Source of the DNA: Pseudoxanthomonas suwonensis
GTDB taxonomy: Bacteria > Pseudomonadota > Gammaproteobacteria > Xanthomonadales > Xanthomonadaceae
Reading direction: 5' to 3'
Length of the DNA: 64,000 nt
Assembly (NCBI RefSeq): GCF_000972865.1
Contig: NZ_CP011144.1
Coordinates: 1 to 64,000, forward strand
Of the stretch, positions 1-8,392 are shown in pieces (position 1 is the stretch's first letter; the number at the start of each line of letters is the position of its first letter). A model generated the notes under the pieces. It searched no databases and was not told where the DNA came from. It saw nothing but the letters and a program-made list of their open reading frames with translations. The translations under genes and the position numbers were made by a program.

Positions 1-49
1 AGACCACGGCGACGCCGCCTGCGCCCCGACGCTGCCGATGGTCGCCTGA
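1..49 (+). CDS. 3' end of an upstream gene (partial, unidentified)
   Basis: An open frame enters from the left edge and ends at a TGA at 47-49, giving a short tail that ends in APTLPMVA. It is followed about 30 bases later by a strong hairpin, which is what one expects after a real gene end. The fragment is too short to assign to a family. Its position before flagellar and chemotaxis genes suggests, but does not show, a related function. Confidence 0.3.
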   Translation, partial: DHGDAACAPTLPMVA

Positions 50-79
50 GCCGTCGCCACGACGGATGCCGCGGCACGC

Positions 80-106
80 GCAAGGGCGCCCTCCGGGCGC
101 CCTTGC
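80..106 (+). terminator. Perfect 12-bp hairpin, probable terminator
   Basis: GCAAGGGCGCCC at 80-91 and GGGCGCCCTTGC at 95-106 pair perfectly around a 3-base loop. There is no strong T-run directly after it, so it may be a weak intrinsic terminator. It separates the upstream gene from the sigma28 promoter at 119-145 and argues against translating the PilZ gene from starts before 180. Confidence 0.55.
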
Positions 107-118
107 CGTTCCTGGCCG

Positions 119-145
119 TCAATTTTCCCCGCGCGTGGCCGATAC
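119..145 (+). promoter_or_regulatory. sigma28 (FliA) promoter of the PilZ gene
   Basis: TCAATTTT, 11 bases, then GCCGATAC. The known FliA consensus is TAAAGTTT-N11-GCCGATAA, so the -35 matches 6 of 8, the -10 matches 7 of 8, and the spacing is exact. It lies 35 bases before the start codon at 180. Three more such sites precede the neighbouring chemotaxis genes. Confidence 0.7.
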
Positions 146-179
146 GTCGGTAACGGACGTCCCTTTGCCGCCTTTCCCG

Positions 180-944
180 ATGCCGGAAACGTACGACTCC
201 CTCGCCGCACCGATGGACCTGGAGGATGCAGCCCGCTACACGCTGCACGATCCGCGTGAGATCGCGCGCGTCCTGCAGTCGCTGGTCGATGCCGGCGCGC
301 TGATCAGCGCCCACATCATGCCCGGCGGGCTGCCCTGCCCGACCGCGCTGCTGGAGGTGGGCCACGATGGCGGGGTCCTGATCGACGGCAACCACCAGGA
401 AAGCGTCAACCAGCGCATCGCGGCCGCCCACCACCTGACCTGCGTGTCGCAGCTGGACCGGGTGCGCATCCAGTTCCGCCTGCGCGACCTGGCCCGGGTC
501 GACAACGACGGCCGGGTCGCCTTCTCCGCGTCCGCGCCGGAGTCGCTGCTGAAACTGCAGCGGCGCGAACTGTACCGGTTGCAGCTGGTGCCGGGGCCGG
601 TGGTGACCCTGCAGATCCCGGCCACCGACGAGCTTCCCCCTCTGCAGGTCCGTGTGCTGGACCTGAGCGGCGGCGGGCTGGCGCTGTCGGTGCGCGAAGA
701 GGACGAGGCCCGCTTCGCCGCGCGCACCCGCCTGGCCGACTGCCAGCTGCGCCTTCCCGATGCCGCGCCCCTGCCGGTGCAGCTGGAGGTGGCGCACGTG
801 TCGCGCCAGGCCCCCCTGGCCGGCAGTGCCCTGCGCGCCGGCTGCCGGTTCCTCGAGCTGTCGCCGCACGCCGAGAAGCAGGTGCTGCAGTACATCTTCC
901 GGGTCGAGCGCCAGCGCAACGCGCGCGAGCGCCGGGCGGTGTGA
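180..944 (+). CDS. ycgR: YcgR-like flagellar brake protein (PilZ domain)
   Basis: A 254-residue cytoplasmic protein with the layout of YcgR: an N-terminal YcgR domain (about 15-120) and a C-terminal PilZ domain (about 125-245). The cyclic-di-GMP binding signatures are visible: RRELYR at 128-133 (RxxxR) and DLSGGGLAL at 161-169 (D/NxSxxG). YcgR proteins bind c-di-GMP and slow or bias the flagellar motor. The frame is open further upstream, but the ATG at 180 gives family length and lies after both the hairpin at 80-106 and the sigma28 promoter at 119-145, so it was chosen. The gene is followed by about 800 bases of non-coding, repeat-rich DNA before cheW. Family assignment is firm; the exact motor partner is inference. 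Confidence 0.9.
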   Translation: MPETYDSLAAPMDLEDAARYTLHDPREIARVLQSLVDAGALISAHIMPGGLPCPTALLEVGHDGGVLIDGNHQESVNQRIAAAHHLTCVSQLDRVRIQFRLRDLARVDNDGRVAFSASAPESLLKLQRRELYRLQLVPGPVVTLQIPATDELPPLQVRVLDLSGGGLALSVREEDEARFAARTRLADCQLRLPDAAPLPVQLEVAHVSRQAPLAGSALRAGCRFLELSPHAEKQVLQYIFRVERQRNARERRAV

Positions 945-1210
945 GCGGCCGTCTTGGAGTGGGTCGTGCGGGGGAAGCTGGCCGGATGCCGGGCGGAAGA
1001 CGGCTCGCCACTGCGAACGGGCGCCGTCTTCGGCATGGCGGTCATCGTCCCGCAAGGCAGAAGCCACGCAGCTTCGGCCGGGGGCCGCCGTCCATCGCGC
1101 GGTGTCAGGGCCGTGGCTTCCTTCCATTGGCTGGCTTGGAAGCACCAGGCCAAGGCCCCTTCGCTCCCGCGACAGGAACCCAGCGTACGGGCGTCGAACA
1201 GCGGAGTACG
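945..1210. other. Non-coding stretch with several inverted repeats
   Basis: No credible gene is seen between the PilZ gene and the first TGTAGGAGC repeat. The stretch holds a perfect 9-bp inverted repeat (GAAGCCACG at 1060-1068, CGTGGCTTC at 1112-1120) and repeated GCCGTCTT/AAGACGGC segments. It may be the remains of an older palindromic element. Confidence 0.35.
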
Positions 1211-1212
1211 AC

Positions 1213-1258
1213 GCCTGTGCCGACGGCGTCGGGTCGCCGGCTGAACCCGGCTCCTACA
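1213..1258. repeat. TGTAGGAGC-family repeat, right half only
   Basis: Matches the right half of the full-length copies (GTGCCGACGGCGTCG through CCCGGCTCCTACA). No left arm is present, so this is a truncated copy. A full copy starts 24 bases later. Confidence 0.7.
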
Positions 1259-1281
1259 ACAGCCGCGCCGTTACCGCTCTC

Positions 1282-1378
1282 TGTAGGAGCTGACTTCAGT
1301 CGGCGACACGGGCGTCGGAATCATGAGGGCGTCGCCTGTGCCGGCGGCATCGCGTCGCGGGCAAGCCCGGCTCCTGCA
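1282..1378. repeat. TGTAGGAGC-family palindromic repeat, full copy
   Basis: Begins TGTAGGAGCTGACTTCAGTC and ends CCCGGCTCCTGCA, with one change in the right terminal arm. The centre carries the family core GAGGGCGTCGCCTGTGCCG. It lies directly before a copy of the longer cruciform element, the same order and orientation seen at 22934-23260 and, on the other strand, at 57410-57736. Confidence 0.85.
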
Positions 1379-1393
1379 CAAGAACGGGTCGCC

Positions 1394-1605
1394 GGACGCC
1401 GAACGGAGCCGGTAGGCCGTTGGCGATGACGAAGTAACGACCTGGAAGCCCCCGAAGACGTGGCAGGCCGGGTGTGTTGCGGCAGCGGCCATGGATGGCC
1501 GCGTCGGCGAGTCGGCACACGGATGTGCCGCCGAGACGACCGCAACACACCCGGCCTGCCGCGGCTCAACCCGAAGCCGACCACGCCCAACGCTCTTGCC
1601 GTTGC
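1394..1605 (+). repeat. Cruciform repeat element, copy 1
   Basis: A 21-base arm at 1462-1482 pairs perfectly with 1540-1560. Inside it sit two further perfect hairpins: GCGGCCAT/ATGGCCGC at 1485-1502 and CGGCACA/TGTGCCG at 1513-1530. Similarity to the copies at 23059-23260 and 57410-57604 extends on both sides of this core. It lies just upstream of the cheW promoter and does not encode a convincing protein. Confidence 0.85.
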
Positions 1606-1661
1606 CATCGCCGGTTGCCTTCGCCGGGCGGGGGCCCAGCTCCCCGATCGGCGCAGGGACC

Positions 1662-1688
1662 TAAAGTTGCCGCCGTCGCGGCCGATCC
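1662..1688 (+). promoter_or_regulatory. sigma28 (FliA) promoter of cheW
   Basis: TAAAGTTG, 11 bases, then GCCGATCC. The -35 matches 7 of 8 and the -10 matches 6 of 8 consensus bases, with exact spacing. It lies 55 bases before the cheW start at 1744. Confidence 0.8.
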
Positions 1689-1743
1689 TCTCCTTCGAAC
1701 CGATCCGCGCTCCGGCGCGGCCACGCCCTGCAGGAGCGCACCC

Positions 1744-2223
1744 ATGAGCAGCACCCCATCCCCGACCGCCGGCGAGTTCCTCACCTTCACCCTCGGCGAG
1801 GAGCACTACGGCGTCGACATCCTGAAGGTCCAGGAGATCCGCGGCTACGACGCGGTCACCCGGGTTCCCGACGCGCCCGAGTACATCAAGGGCGTGATCA
1901 ACCTGCGCGGCACCATCGTGCCGGTGATCGACCTGCGCCTGAAGCTGCGCCTGCGCGAGGCGCGCTACGACAGCCTCACGGTGATGATCGTCCTCAACGT
2001 GCTGGACCGGGTGGTCGGCATCGTGGTCGACGGCGTGTCCGACGTGGTCCCGCTGGCGCAGGAGCAGATCCGGCCCAAGCCCGAGTTCGGCGCCGCGGTC
2101 GACACCCGCTTCATCTGCGGGATCGGCACCCTGGACGAGCGGATGCTGATCCTGCTGGACATCGAGACGCTCCTGGACAGCGCCGACCTGGGGACCGAAG
2201 CCCCGCTGGAAACCGCCGCCTGA
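1744..2223 (+). CDS. cheW: Chemotaxis scaffold protein CheW
   Basis: A 159-residue protein with a single CheW (SH3-like) domain over most of its length. Typical stretches are EFLTFTLGEEHYGVDILKVQ near the N-terminus, then VINLRGTIVPVIDLR, and GIVVDGVSDV in the second half. CheW links the kinase CheA to chemoreceptors at the inner membrane. The frame is open upstream through the repeat element, but the ATG at 1744 gives the family length and follows a sigma28 promoter at 1662-1688. No cheA lies in the window. The partner receptor is probably the one encoded at 2771-5164, inferred from proximity. Confidence 0.95.
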   Translation: MSSTPSPTAGEFLTFTLGEEHYGVDILKVQEIRGYDAVTRVPDAPEYIKGVINLRGTIVPVIDLRLKLRLREARYDSLTVMIVLNVLDRVVGIVVDGVSDVVPLAQEQIRPKPEFGAAVDTRFICGIGTLDERMLILLDIETLLDSADLGTEAPLETAA

Positions 2224-2231
2224 GCACGGCC

Positions 2232-2258
2232 TAAAGTCCTGCGGCCGCAGGCCGATAG
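2232..2258 (+). promoter_or_regulatory. sigma28 (FliA) promoter of the small periplasmic gene
   Basis: TAAAGTCC, 11 bases, then GCCGATAG. The -35 matches 6 of 8 and the -10 matches 7 of 8 consensus bases, with exact spacing. It starts 8 bases after the cheW stop and lies 62 bases before the next start codon at 2321. It may also drive the receptor gene that follows. Confidence 0.75.
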
Positions 2259-2320
2259 GCACCACAACCAAGGGCCGCTCGCCGCAGGCCCGGACGCATC
2301 CCCGCCACTGGAGCACCGAA

Positions 2321-2701
2321 ATGACACCGAACTTCCGCCTGCTTTCCCTCGCCGCCGTGCTGGCCGCCGCGCCGCTGGCCGCCTCCGCCCAGGACGCCAT
2401 CCCCGCCGAACAGGCCGTCCGTTACGTCGGCAAGGACGGCATGGTCTGCGGCAAGGTGGAGAAGACCCGCTACGCCCAGAACTCCGAAGGCGAGCCGACC
2501 TTCCTGTATATGGGCGGCGCCTTCCCGCGCCACACCTTCTCGGCCCGCATCCCGGGCGACCAGCGCGACAAGTTCAAGCCCACCCCCGAGGAACTGGAGG
2601 GCCGCGACGTCTGCGTGATCGGCACGATCAGGAAGGATGCCAGCCGCGCCGAGATCGCGATCAGCTCGCCGTCCAACATCAAGCTGGCCACCATCAAGTA
2701 A
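2321..2701 (+). CDS. Small exported protein of unknown function
   Basis: A 126-residue protein with a clear signal peptide (hydrophobic stretch at about 6-20, probable cleavage after ASA at about 21-23). The mature part of about 100 residues contains VCGKVEKTRYA, a central GEPTFLYMGGAFP segment, and DVCVIGTIRKD near the end. This looks like a small beta-barrel of the OB-fold type seen in several periplasmic proteins, but that is inference from pattern only. Two cysteines (one in each of the first and third segments) could form a disulphide. It sits between cheW and a chemoreceptor, under its own sigma28-type promoter, so it is probably made together with the flagellar apparatus. No specific function is assigned. 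Confidence 0.8.
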   Translation: MTPNFRLLSLAAVLAAAPLAASAQDAIPAEQAVRYVGKDGMVCGKVEKTRYAQNSEGEPTFLYMGGAFPRHTFSARIPGDQRDKFKPTPEELEGRDVCVIGTIRKDASRAEIAISSPSNIKLATIK

Positions 2702-2770
2702 GCACCGCCGCGGCCCGGGTGCGTCCAGCGCCCGGGTCGCACTGCATTCGAGAGACCAGGGGAAACGTCC

Positions 2771-5164
2771 ATGCACTGGCTGAAGAATCTCAAGCTCACG
2801 CCCAAGCTCATGCTGGCTTTCGGCGTCGTGCTCGCGCTCATGGTGGTCCAGGGCATTGGCGCCTACTACGGGCTCGCCTCGCTCAACCGCTCCACCACCC
2901 ACCTGGCCGGCAACACGATGGACACCGTGTCCACCGCCGCCGAGCTGCGCGCCCTGCTGGGCGAGTACCGCACCGCGTCCTACCGCGGCCTGGTCCGCGC
3001 CAGCGACGCGGTCAAGCAGGAGGCGCGCCAGCGCGCCTCCGGCCTGGCCGGCGAGATCGAGGCCGCCAGCACGACCTACGACGGCCTGGTCTCCACCGCC
3101 GAGGAGCGCAAGCTGTTCGACGAGTTCGTCGGCTCCTGGGCCGAGGCCAAGACGTCCTACGAGTCGGTCAACGAGATGATCGACCTGGACCTGCCGGACG
3201 ACGCCCTGGACACCTTCCTCGGCGAGACCTCCGACCTGCACAACCGGACCACCGGGGCGATCACCGCGCTGATCCAGGAAGCCGACCGCCAGGCCGGCGC
3301 GGCCGGCGCCGACGCGGCCGGCGCCTACGCCACGTCCGGCATCCTGGTCGTGGTGATGCTGCTGGCCGGCATCGGCGGCGGCCTGGCCATCGCCTGGCTG
3401 CTGGCGCGCGGCCTGGCCGGCGCCATGCGCGAGGCGGTGGGCGTGGCCCACGACGTGGCCGGCGGCAAGCTGGACAGCCGCATCGACACCTCGCGCCAGG
3501 ACGAGATCGGCGACCTGCTCAAGGCCATGCAGCGGATGCAGCACGACCTGCGCGAGCGCACCGAGCGCGACCAGAAGGTCGCCAACGAGAACCTTCGCGT
3601 GCGCACCGCGCTGGAAAGCTCCTCGATCGGCCTGATCATCACCGACCGCGACCTGGAGGTGGTCTACACCAACCCGGCGCTGCGCGACATGCTCGACGGC
3701 TACGCCGACCAGATCGCCGAGGCGCTGCCGGGCATCGATCCGCAGCGTCCGCTGGTGGGCCAGCCGGTGTCGGTGCTGGAGCACGGCGGCAAGGTCGATC
3801 CGGCCTTCATCGCCCGCCTCGAGAAGGAAGGCCGCGGCCAGCGGGAAATGCAGTACGGCCAGGCCTGCTTCGTCCAGAACATCTCGGTGATCCGCGATGC
3901 CAGCGGCGAGAGCGTGGGCACCGTCTGCGAGTGGCGCGACCGCACCATCGAAGTGCACATCGAGCAGGAGGTGGCGCGGGTGGTCGAGGCCGCCGCCGCC
4001 GGCGACCTGTCCGGGCGCATCGGCACCGAGGGCAAGCAGGGCTTCCTGCTGCAGCTGGCGGTGCAGCTCAACGGCCTGCTGGACGCCAACGCGATCAGCC
4101 TGTCGGAGGTCTCGCGCCTGCTGACCGCACTGTCCGAAGGCGACCTGACCAGCCGCATGGAAGGCGACTTCCACGGTGTGTTCGCCCGCATGCGCGACGA
4201 TGCCAACGCCACCGTCGCCCAGCTCACCTCGATCGTCGGCCGCATCCAGGGCGCCTCCTCGGCCATCTCCACTGCCTCCACCGAGATCGCCTCCGGCAAC
4301 AACGACCTGTCCCGCCGCACCGAACAGCAGGCCGCCAACCTGGAAGAAACCGCCGCCTCGATGGAGGAACTGACCTCCACCGTCAAGCAGAACGCCGACC
4401 ACGCCCGCCAGGCCAACCAGCTGGCCGTCGGCGCAGCCTCCGTCGCCTCCCAGGGCGGCCAGGTCGTGGGCCAGGTGGTCACCACCATGGCCGACATCCA
4501 GGCCTCCTCGCGCAAGATCGCCGACATCATCTCGGTCATCGACGGCATCGCCTTCCAGACCAACATCTTGGCCCTGAACGCGGCCGTGGAAGCGGCCCGC
4601 GCCGGCGAACAGGGCCGCGGCTTCGCCGTGGTGGCCACCGAAGTGCGCTCGCTGGCCCAGCGCAGCGCCACGGCGGCCAAGGAGATCAAGACCCTGATCG
4701 AGGACTCCACCAGCAAGGTGGCCAATGGCGCCCAGCTGGCCGACCAGGCCGGCAAGACCATGGGCGAGCTGGTGGCCTCGGTGCAGCGGGTGACCGACAT
4801 CATGGCCGAGATCTCCGCCGCCTCGCAGGAACAGGCCGCCGGCATCGAGCAGGTCAACCAGACCATCGTGCAGATGGACGAGACCACCCAGCAGAACGCG
4901 GCGCTGGTGGAAGAAGCCACCGCCGCGGCCCGGGCCATGGAGGAACAGGCCGGCGGACTGGCACAGGCCATCGCCGTGTTCCGGATCGAGGGCGGCAAGG
5001 CGCCAGCGGTCCATGCCCCGGCCAGTGCCGCCGCCCCGGCCAGTGCCGCCGCCCCGGCCGCGGTGCCGTTCCCGGCACGCAAGTCCCCGGTGCGCACGCC
5101 GGCACCGCGTACCGCCGGCAACACCGCCACCATCATCAACGAGGCCGACTGGGCCGAGTTCTGA
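2771..5164 (+). CDS. Methyl-accepting chemotaxis protein with PAS domain and CheR-tether pentapeptide
   Basis: A 797-residue receptor. Order: TM1 (about 13-33), a periplasmic four-helix-type sensor (34-186), TM2 (187-212), HAMP (about 212-265), a PAS-like domain (about 276-395), a second HAMP-like segment (396-480) and the methyl-accepting signalling domain (about 490-760). The hairpin tip has the conserved [20 protein letters not shown]. After an Ala/Pro-rich linker with a duplicated PASAA segment, the protein ends in DWAEF, which fits the xWxxF type of C-terminal pentapeptide that recruits CheR (NWETF in E. coli Tar/Tsr). CheR, CheD and CheB, the three receptor-modifying enzymes, are encoded directly downstream. 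The ligand is unknown. The start is the first ATG of the frame, just before the TM1 helix. Confidence 0.95.
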   Translation: MHWLKNLKLTPKLMLAFGVVLALMVVQGIGAYYGLASLNRSTTHLAGNTMDTVSTAAELRALLGEYRTASYRGLVRASDAVKQEARQRASGLAGEIEAASTTYDGLVSTAEERKLFDEFVGSWAEAKTSYESVNEMIDLDLPDDALDTFLGETSDLHNRTTGAITALIQEADRQAGAAGADAAGAYATSGILVVVMLLAGIGGGLAIAWLLARGLAGAMREAVGVAHDVAGGKLDSRIDTSRQDEIGDLLKAMQRMQHDLRERTERDQKVANENLRVRTALESSSIGLIITDRDLEVVYTNPALRDMLDGYADQIAEALPGIDPQRPLVGQPVSVLEHGGKVDPAFIARLEKEGRGQREMQYGQACFVQNISVIRDASGESVGTVCEWRDRTIEVHIEQEVARVVEAAAAGDLSGRIGTEGKQGFLLQLAVQLNGLLDANAISLSEVSRLLTALSEGDLTSRMEGDFHGVFARMRDDANATVAQLTSIVGRIQGASSAISTASTEIASGNNDLSRRTEQQAANLEETAASMEELTSTVKQNADHARQANQLAVGAASVASQGGQVVGQVVTTMADIQASSRKIADIISVIDGIAFQTNILALNAAVEAARAGEQGRGFAVVATEVRSLAQRSATAAKEIKTLIEDSTSKVANGAQLADQAGKTMGELVASVQRVTDIMAEISAASQEQAAGIEQVNQTIVQMDETTQQNAALVEEATAAARAMEEQAGGLAQAIAVFRIEGGKAPAVHAPASAAAPASAAAPAAVPFPARKSPVRTPAPRTAGNTATIINEADWAEF

Positions 5165-5293
5165 GCCGGCACCGCCCGGAGTGGCAACCGAGGACCCCGG
5201 CCCCGGCCGGGGTTCCTGGTTTCGAACGTGCAACGGCGTCGGCCGGAGTCCGGTTCCACGCGGCCTCCTACCCCGCGATACCGCTCTTCTTGT

Positions 5294-5390
5294 TGTAGGA
5301 GCTGGCTTCAGCCGGCGACATGCCACGTCGGCACGGGCGACTGTCCCATGGTTCCGACGCCCGGGTCGCCGGCTGAAGCCAGCTCCTACA
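5294..5390. repeat. TGTAGGAGC-family palindromic repeat, full copy
   Basis: Left end TGTAGGAGCTGGCTTCAGCC, right end GGCTGAAGCCAGCTCCTACA: a perfect 20-base inverted pair. Each end can also fold into its own small hairpin around TTCA or TGAA. It lies in the 440-base gap between the chemoreceptor and cheR. The rest of that gap holds the cheR promoter and nothing else that was recognised. Confidence 0.9.
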
Positions 5391-5522
5391 AGAGGCAGCA
5401 AGGCCACATCGCCGCGACCGCGCGGACGTCGCCTATGCCGGCAAGACGTGTCACCGGCGAGCCAGCACATGCCATGCAGGTTTCCGTCCCCGCTCCCTGA
5501 GCCACGGCCTGCCCCGCCGCCA

Positions 5523-5549
5523 TCAACTTCGACCGCGCCGCGCCGATAT
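5523..5549 (+). promoter_or_regulatory. Probable sigma28 (FliA) promoter of cheR-cheD-cheB
   Basis: TCAACTTC, 11 bases, then GCCGATAT. The -35 is weaker (5 of 8), but the -10 matches 7 of 8 and the spacing is exact. It lies 55 bases before the cheR start, the same distance as the cheW promoter from its gene. Confidence 0.65.
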
Positions 5550-5604
5550 CCATGGCGGCGGGACAGCACCCGCCGCCAGCCGTCCCGCACATGCCGGATC
5601 CGAG

Positions 5605-6480
5605 ATGAGCGCCACGCACCTGCCGCACCCGCCGAACGACCACCGCGAGTTCCCGTTCTCCGACCGCGACTTCCGCCGCGTCTGCCAGATGATCCATGCC
5701 CGCGCCGGCATCGCCCTGGCCCCCGGCAAGCGCGACATGGTCTACGGCCGCCTGTCGCGGCGCCTGCGCAGCCTCGGCCTGGCCGACTTCGGCCTCTACC
5801 TGGACCACCTCGACGCCGACCCGGACGGCGCGGAGTGGCAGGCGTTCACCAACGCCCTGACCACCAACCTCACCGCCTTCTTCCGCGAACCGCACCACTT
5901 CGAACGGCTCGACCAGCAGCTTCGGCAGATCGGCCCCCGCGCCGGCACCCTCCGGCTGTGGTCGTGCGCGGCTTCCACCGGCGAGGAGCCCTACTCGATG
6001 GCGATCACCGCCTGCGAGGCCTTCGGCACGCTGACGCCGCCGGTGCGGATCCTGGCCACCGACATCGACACCCAGGTGCTGGCCACCGCGCAGCGCGGGG
6101 TCTATGCACTGGAGCGCATCGCCGGGCTGGACGAGGACATGCGCCGGCGCTACTTCCAGCGCGGCACCGGGCCCAACGAGGGCCGCTGCCGGGTCAATCC
6201 CGCGCTGCAGGCGCTGATCGAGTTCCGGCCGCTGAACCTGCTGGAAACGCGCTATGACATCGGCGGCCCGTTCGCCGCGCTGTTCTGCCGCAACGTGATG
6301 ATCTACTTCGACAAGCCGACCCAGCGCGGGATCCTCTCGCGCCTGGTCGCGCACATGGACCCCTCCAGCCTGCTCTATACCGGGCACTCGGAGAACTACC
6401 TGCACGCCGCCGACCTGATCCAGCCCTGCGGCCGCACCCTGTACCGGCGCCACCCGCAGGCCCAGGCGGTGCACGCATGA
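5605..6480 (+). CDS. cheR: Chemoreceptor methyltransferase CheR
   Basis: A 291-residue S-adenosylmethionine-dependent enzyme that methylates glutamates on chemoreceptors. The all-helical N-terminal domain (about 15-85) is followed by the methyltransferase domain with NLTAFFRE (88-95), the SAM-binding motif [13 protein letters not shown] (119-131), ATDID (151-155) and [10 protein letters not shown] (227-236). There is no C-terminal TPR extension. The length is normal for the family. Its stop overlaps the cheD start by 4 bases (ATGA at 6477-6480), so the two are probably translationally coupled. The upstream receptor carries a C-terminal pentapeptide suited to CheR binding. Confidence 0.97.
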   Translation: MSATHLPHPPNDHREFPFSDRDFRRVCQMIHARAGIALAPGKRDMVYGRLSRRLRSLGLADFGLYLDHLDADPDGAEWQAFTNALTTNLTAFFREPHHFERLDQQLRQIGPRAGTLRLWSCAASTGEEPYSMAITACEAFGTLTPPVRILATDIDTQVLATAQRGVYALERIAGLDEDMRRRYFQRGTGPNEGRCRVNPALQALIEFRPLNLLETRYDIGGPFAALFCRNVMIYFDKPTQRGILSRLVAHMDPSSLLYTGHSENYLHAADLIQPCGRTLYRRHPQAQAVHA

Positions 6481-7073
6481 GCGGCGCCGCGCTGCAGACC
6501 GACGACGTCCTGCGCTACCGCGACCCGCAGTTCAAGGTCCCGGCGGCCAAGCTGCTGCCGACCCAGTACCTGGTGGTCGACGACGGCACCGCTTTGGTCA
6601 CCGTGCTCGGTTCCTGCGTGGCCGCCTGCATCCGCGACCCGATGCTGCAGCTGGGCGGCATGAACCACTTCCTGCTGCCGGACGGCAACAGCGGCGACGG
6701 CGCCCCGGCGCGCTATGGCAGCTACGCCATGGAAGTGCTGATCAACGAACTGCTCAAGCGCGGCGCCAGCCGCAAGCGGCTGGAGGCCAAGGTGTTCGGC
6801 GGCGCCAACGTGCTCAAGGGCTTCACCAGCAACCCGGTGGGCACCCGCAACGCCGATTTCGTGATCGCCTACCTGGCCGCCGAGCGCATCCCGGTGGTGG
6901 CCGAGGACATGCGCGGCATCCATCCGCGCAAGGTGTTCTTCTTCCCGCAGACCGGCAAGGTGATGGTCAACCGCCTGCCGCACGCGCACGACGCCGAGGT
7001 CGCCGCCGCCGAGTCGGCGGTGCGCTCGCGGCTGTCGCGCACGCCGGTCAGCGGCGGCGTGGAGCTGTTCTGA
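6477..7073 (+). CDS. cheD: Chemoreceptor glutamine deamidase CheD
   Basis: A 198-residue CheD. The catalytic region is clear: [10 protein letters not shown] with the nucleophile Cys47 and GGMNHFLLP with His64. CheD deamidates receptor glutamines to glutamates, making sites for CheR. The gene overlaps cheR by 4 bases and shares its stop base with the cheB start (TGATG at 7071-7075), so cheR-cheD-cheB form a tightly coupled set. Confidence 0.95.
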   Translation: MSGAALQTDDVLRYRDPQFKVPAAKLLPTQYLVVDDGTALVTVLGSCVAACIRDPMLQLGGMNHFLLPDGNSGDGAPARYGSYAMEVLINELLKRGASRKRLEAKVFGGANVLKGFTSNPVGTRNADFVIAYLAAERIPVVAEDMRGIHPRKVFFFPQTGKVMVNRLPHAHDAEVAAAESAVRSRLSRTPVSGGVELF

Positions 7074-8131
7074 TGGACAGGATCAAGGTCCTGGTGGTCG
7101 ACGACTCGGCGGTGGTCCGGCAACTGCTGACCGAGCTGCTCGGCAGCGACCCGGGGATCGAGGTGGTCGGCGCCGCCGCCGACCCGTTGCTGGCGCGCGA
7201 GAAGATCAAGCGACTCAATCCCGACGTACTGACCCTGGACGTCGAGATGCCGCGGATGGACGGCCTGGCCTTCCTCGAGAACCTGATGCGGCTGCGGCCG
7301 ATGCCGGTGGTGATGGTGTCCTCGCTGACCGAGCGCGGCGCCGAAATCACCCTGCAGGCGCTGGCGCTGGGCGCGGTGGACTTCGTCACCAAGCCCAAGC
7401 TGGACGTGGCGCGCGGCCTGGGCGAGTACGCCGGCGAGATCGTGGCCAAGGTCAAGGCCGCCGCGCGCGCGCGGGTGCAGGCGCTGGCGCGGCCGGCGCA
7501 GCGGCTGGAACCGGCGGCCACGCCGCGCGCTTCGACGGCGACCGCCGCGCGCTTCCGCACCACCGACCGGCTGATCGCGATCGGCGCCTCGGCCGGCGGC
7601 ACCGAGGCCATCCGCGTGGTGCTGGAGCAGATGCCGCCGGACGCACCGGCCATCGTCCTGACCCAGCACATCCCCGGCGGCTTCAGCCGCGCCTTCATCG
7701 AGCGCCTGGACCGGCATTCGCCGATGCTGGTGCGCGAGGCCGGCGACGGCGAGGCGATCCTGCCCGGCCACGCCTACCTGCCGCCGGGCGACCGCCACCT
7801 GCGGGTGATCCGTGACGGCGCGCGCTGGCGCTGCCGGATCGACGACGGCCCCCCGGTGAACCGGCACCGCCCGGCGGTGGACGTGCTGTTCCGCTCGGTC
7901 GCGCAGAGCGCCGGCGCCAATGCCGTGGCCGCGATCCTGACCGGCATGGGCGACGATGGCGCCCGCGGCCTGCTGGAGCTGCGCCAGGCCGGCGCGGCCA
8001 CCCTGGTCCAGGACGAGGCCAGCAGCGTGGTCTGGGGTATGCCCGGCGCGGCGTGCAGGCTCGGCGCGGCGCAGGAAGTGCTGCCGCTGGACCGCATCGC
8101 AGGTCGCCTGCTGGAGCTGGCCGGCGCCTGA
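7073..8131 (+). CDS. cheB: Chemotaxis response regulator and methylesterase CheB
   Basis: A 352-residue two-domain protein. The receiver domain (about 4-120) has the acidic pair DD at 10-11, phospho-acceptor Asp56 (TLDVEMP) and Lys108 (VTKPK). After an Ala/Arg-rich linker, the methylesterase domain (about 165-350) carries the catalytic triad Ser173 ([10 protein letters not shown]), His199 (LTQHIPGG) and Asp295 (GMGDDGA). It removes receptor methyl groups and is activated by phosphorylation from CheA. It is the last gene of the cheR-cheD-cheB set and ends at a hairpin (8131-8150). Confidence 0.97.
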   Translation: MDRIKVLVVDDSAVVRQLLTELLGSDPGIEVVGAAADPLLAREKIKRLNPDVLTLDVEMPRMDGLAFLENLMRLRPMPVVMVSSLTERGAEITLQALALGAVDFVTKPKLDVARGLGEYAGEIVAKVKAAARARVQALARPAQRLEPAATPRASTATAARFRTTDRLIAIGASAGGTEAIRVVLEQMPPDAPAIVLTQHIPGGFSRAFIERLDRHSPMLVREAGDGEAILPGHAYLPPGDRHLRVIRDGARWRCRIDDGPPVNRHRPAVDVLFRSVAQSAGANAVAAILTGMGDDGARGLLELRQAGAATLVQDEASSVVWGMPGAACRLGAAQEVLPLDRIAGRLLELAGA

Positions 8132-8150
8132 GCGCGACGGCGGTCGCGCT
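8131..8150 (+). terminator. Hairpin directly after cheB
   Basis: AGCGCGAC and GTCGCGCT form a perfect 8-bp stem with a GGCG loop, starting at the last base of the cheB stop codon. Only a short TTCC follows, so termination may be partial. Together with the repeat at 8275-8372 it marks the end of the chemotaxis unit. Confidence 0.5.
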
Positions 8151-8274
8151 TCCGTGGCGCAGGAACCGGGTCAGCCCGCGACACGGGCGTCGGAACCGCG
8201 CCAGGATGCGGTGTGATCGCCCGGGTAGAAGAACGCGCCGCCGCGCGCGGCAAGAATGATCCGTGATGTTTTCC

Positions 8275-8372
8275 TGTAGGAGCCGGCTTCAGCCGGCGAC
8301 ATGGGCGTCGGAACCATGAGGGCGTCGCCCGTGCCGACGGCGTCGCGTCGCCGGCTGAACCCGGCTCCTACA
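8275..8372. repeat. TGTAGGAGC-family palindromic repeat, full copy
   Basis: Starts TGTAGGAGCCGGCTTCAGCC and ends CCGGCTCCTACA. The left end folds as GCCGGC-TTCA-GCCGGC. The core reads ATGAGGGCGTCGCCCGTGCC. It lies between the convergent cheB and 5'-nucleotidase genes, 20 bases from the stop of the latter. Confidence 0.9.
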
Positions 8373-8392
8373 AAGGCAGGCTGCCTCGTGCG

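Noticed and set aside
2231..5590. An 1119-codon open frame on the minus strand opposite the chemoreceptor
   Set aside because: Gly/Ala/Asp/His-rich translation with no motif, exactly antisense to a clear receptor gene. The same holds for long antisense frames over the RND pump (17893-21393), the sensor kinase (40903-44814), uup (25718-28858) and ppsA (35222-37558).
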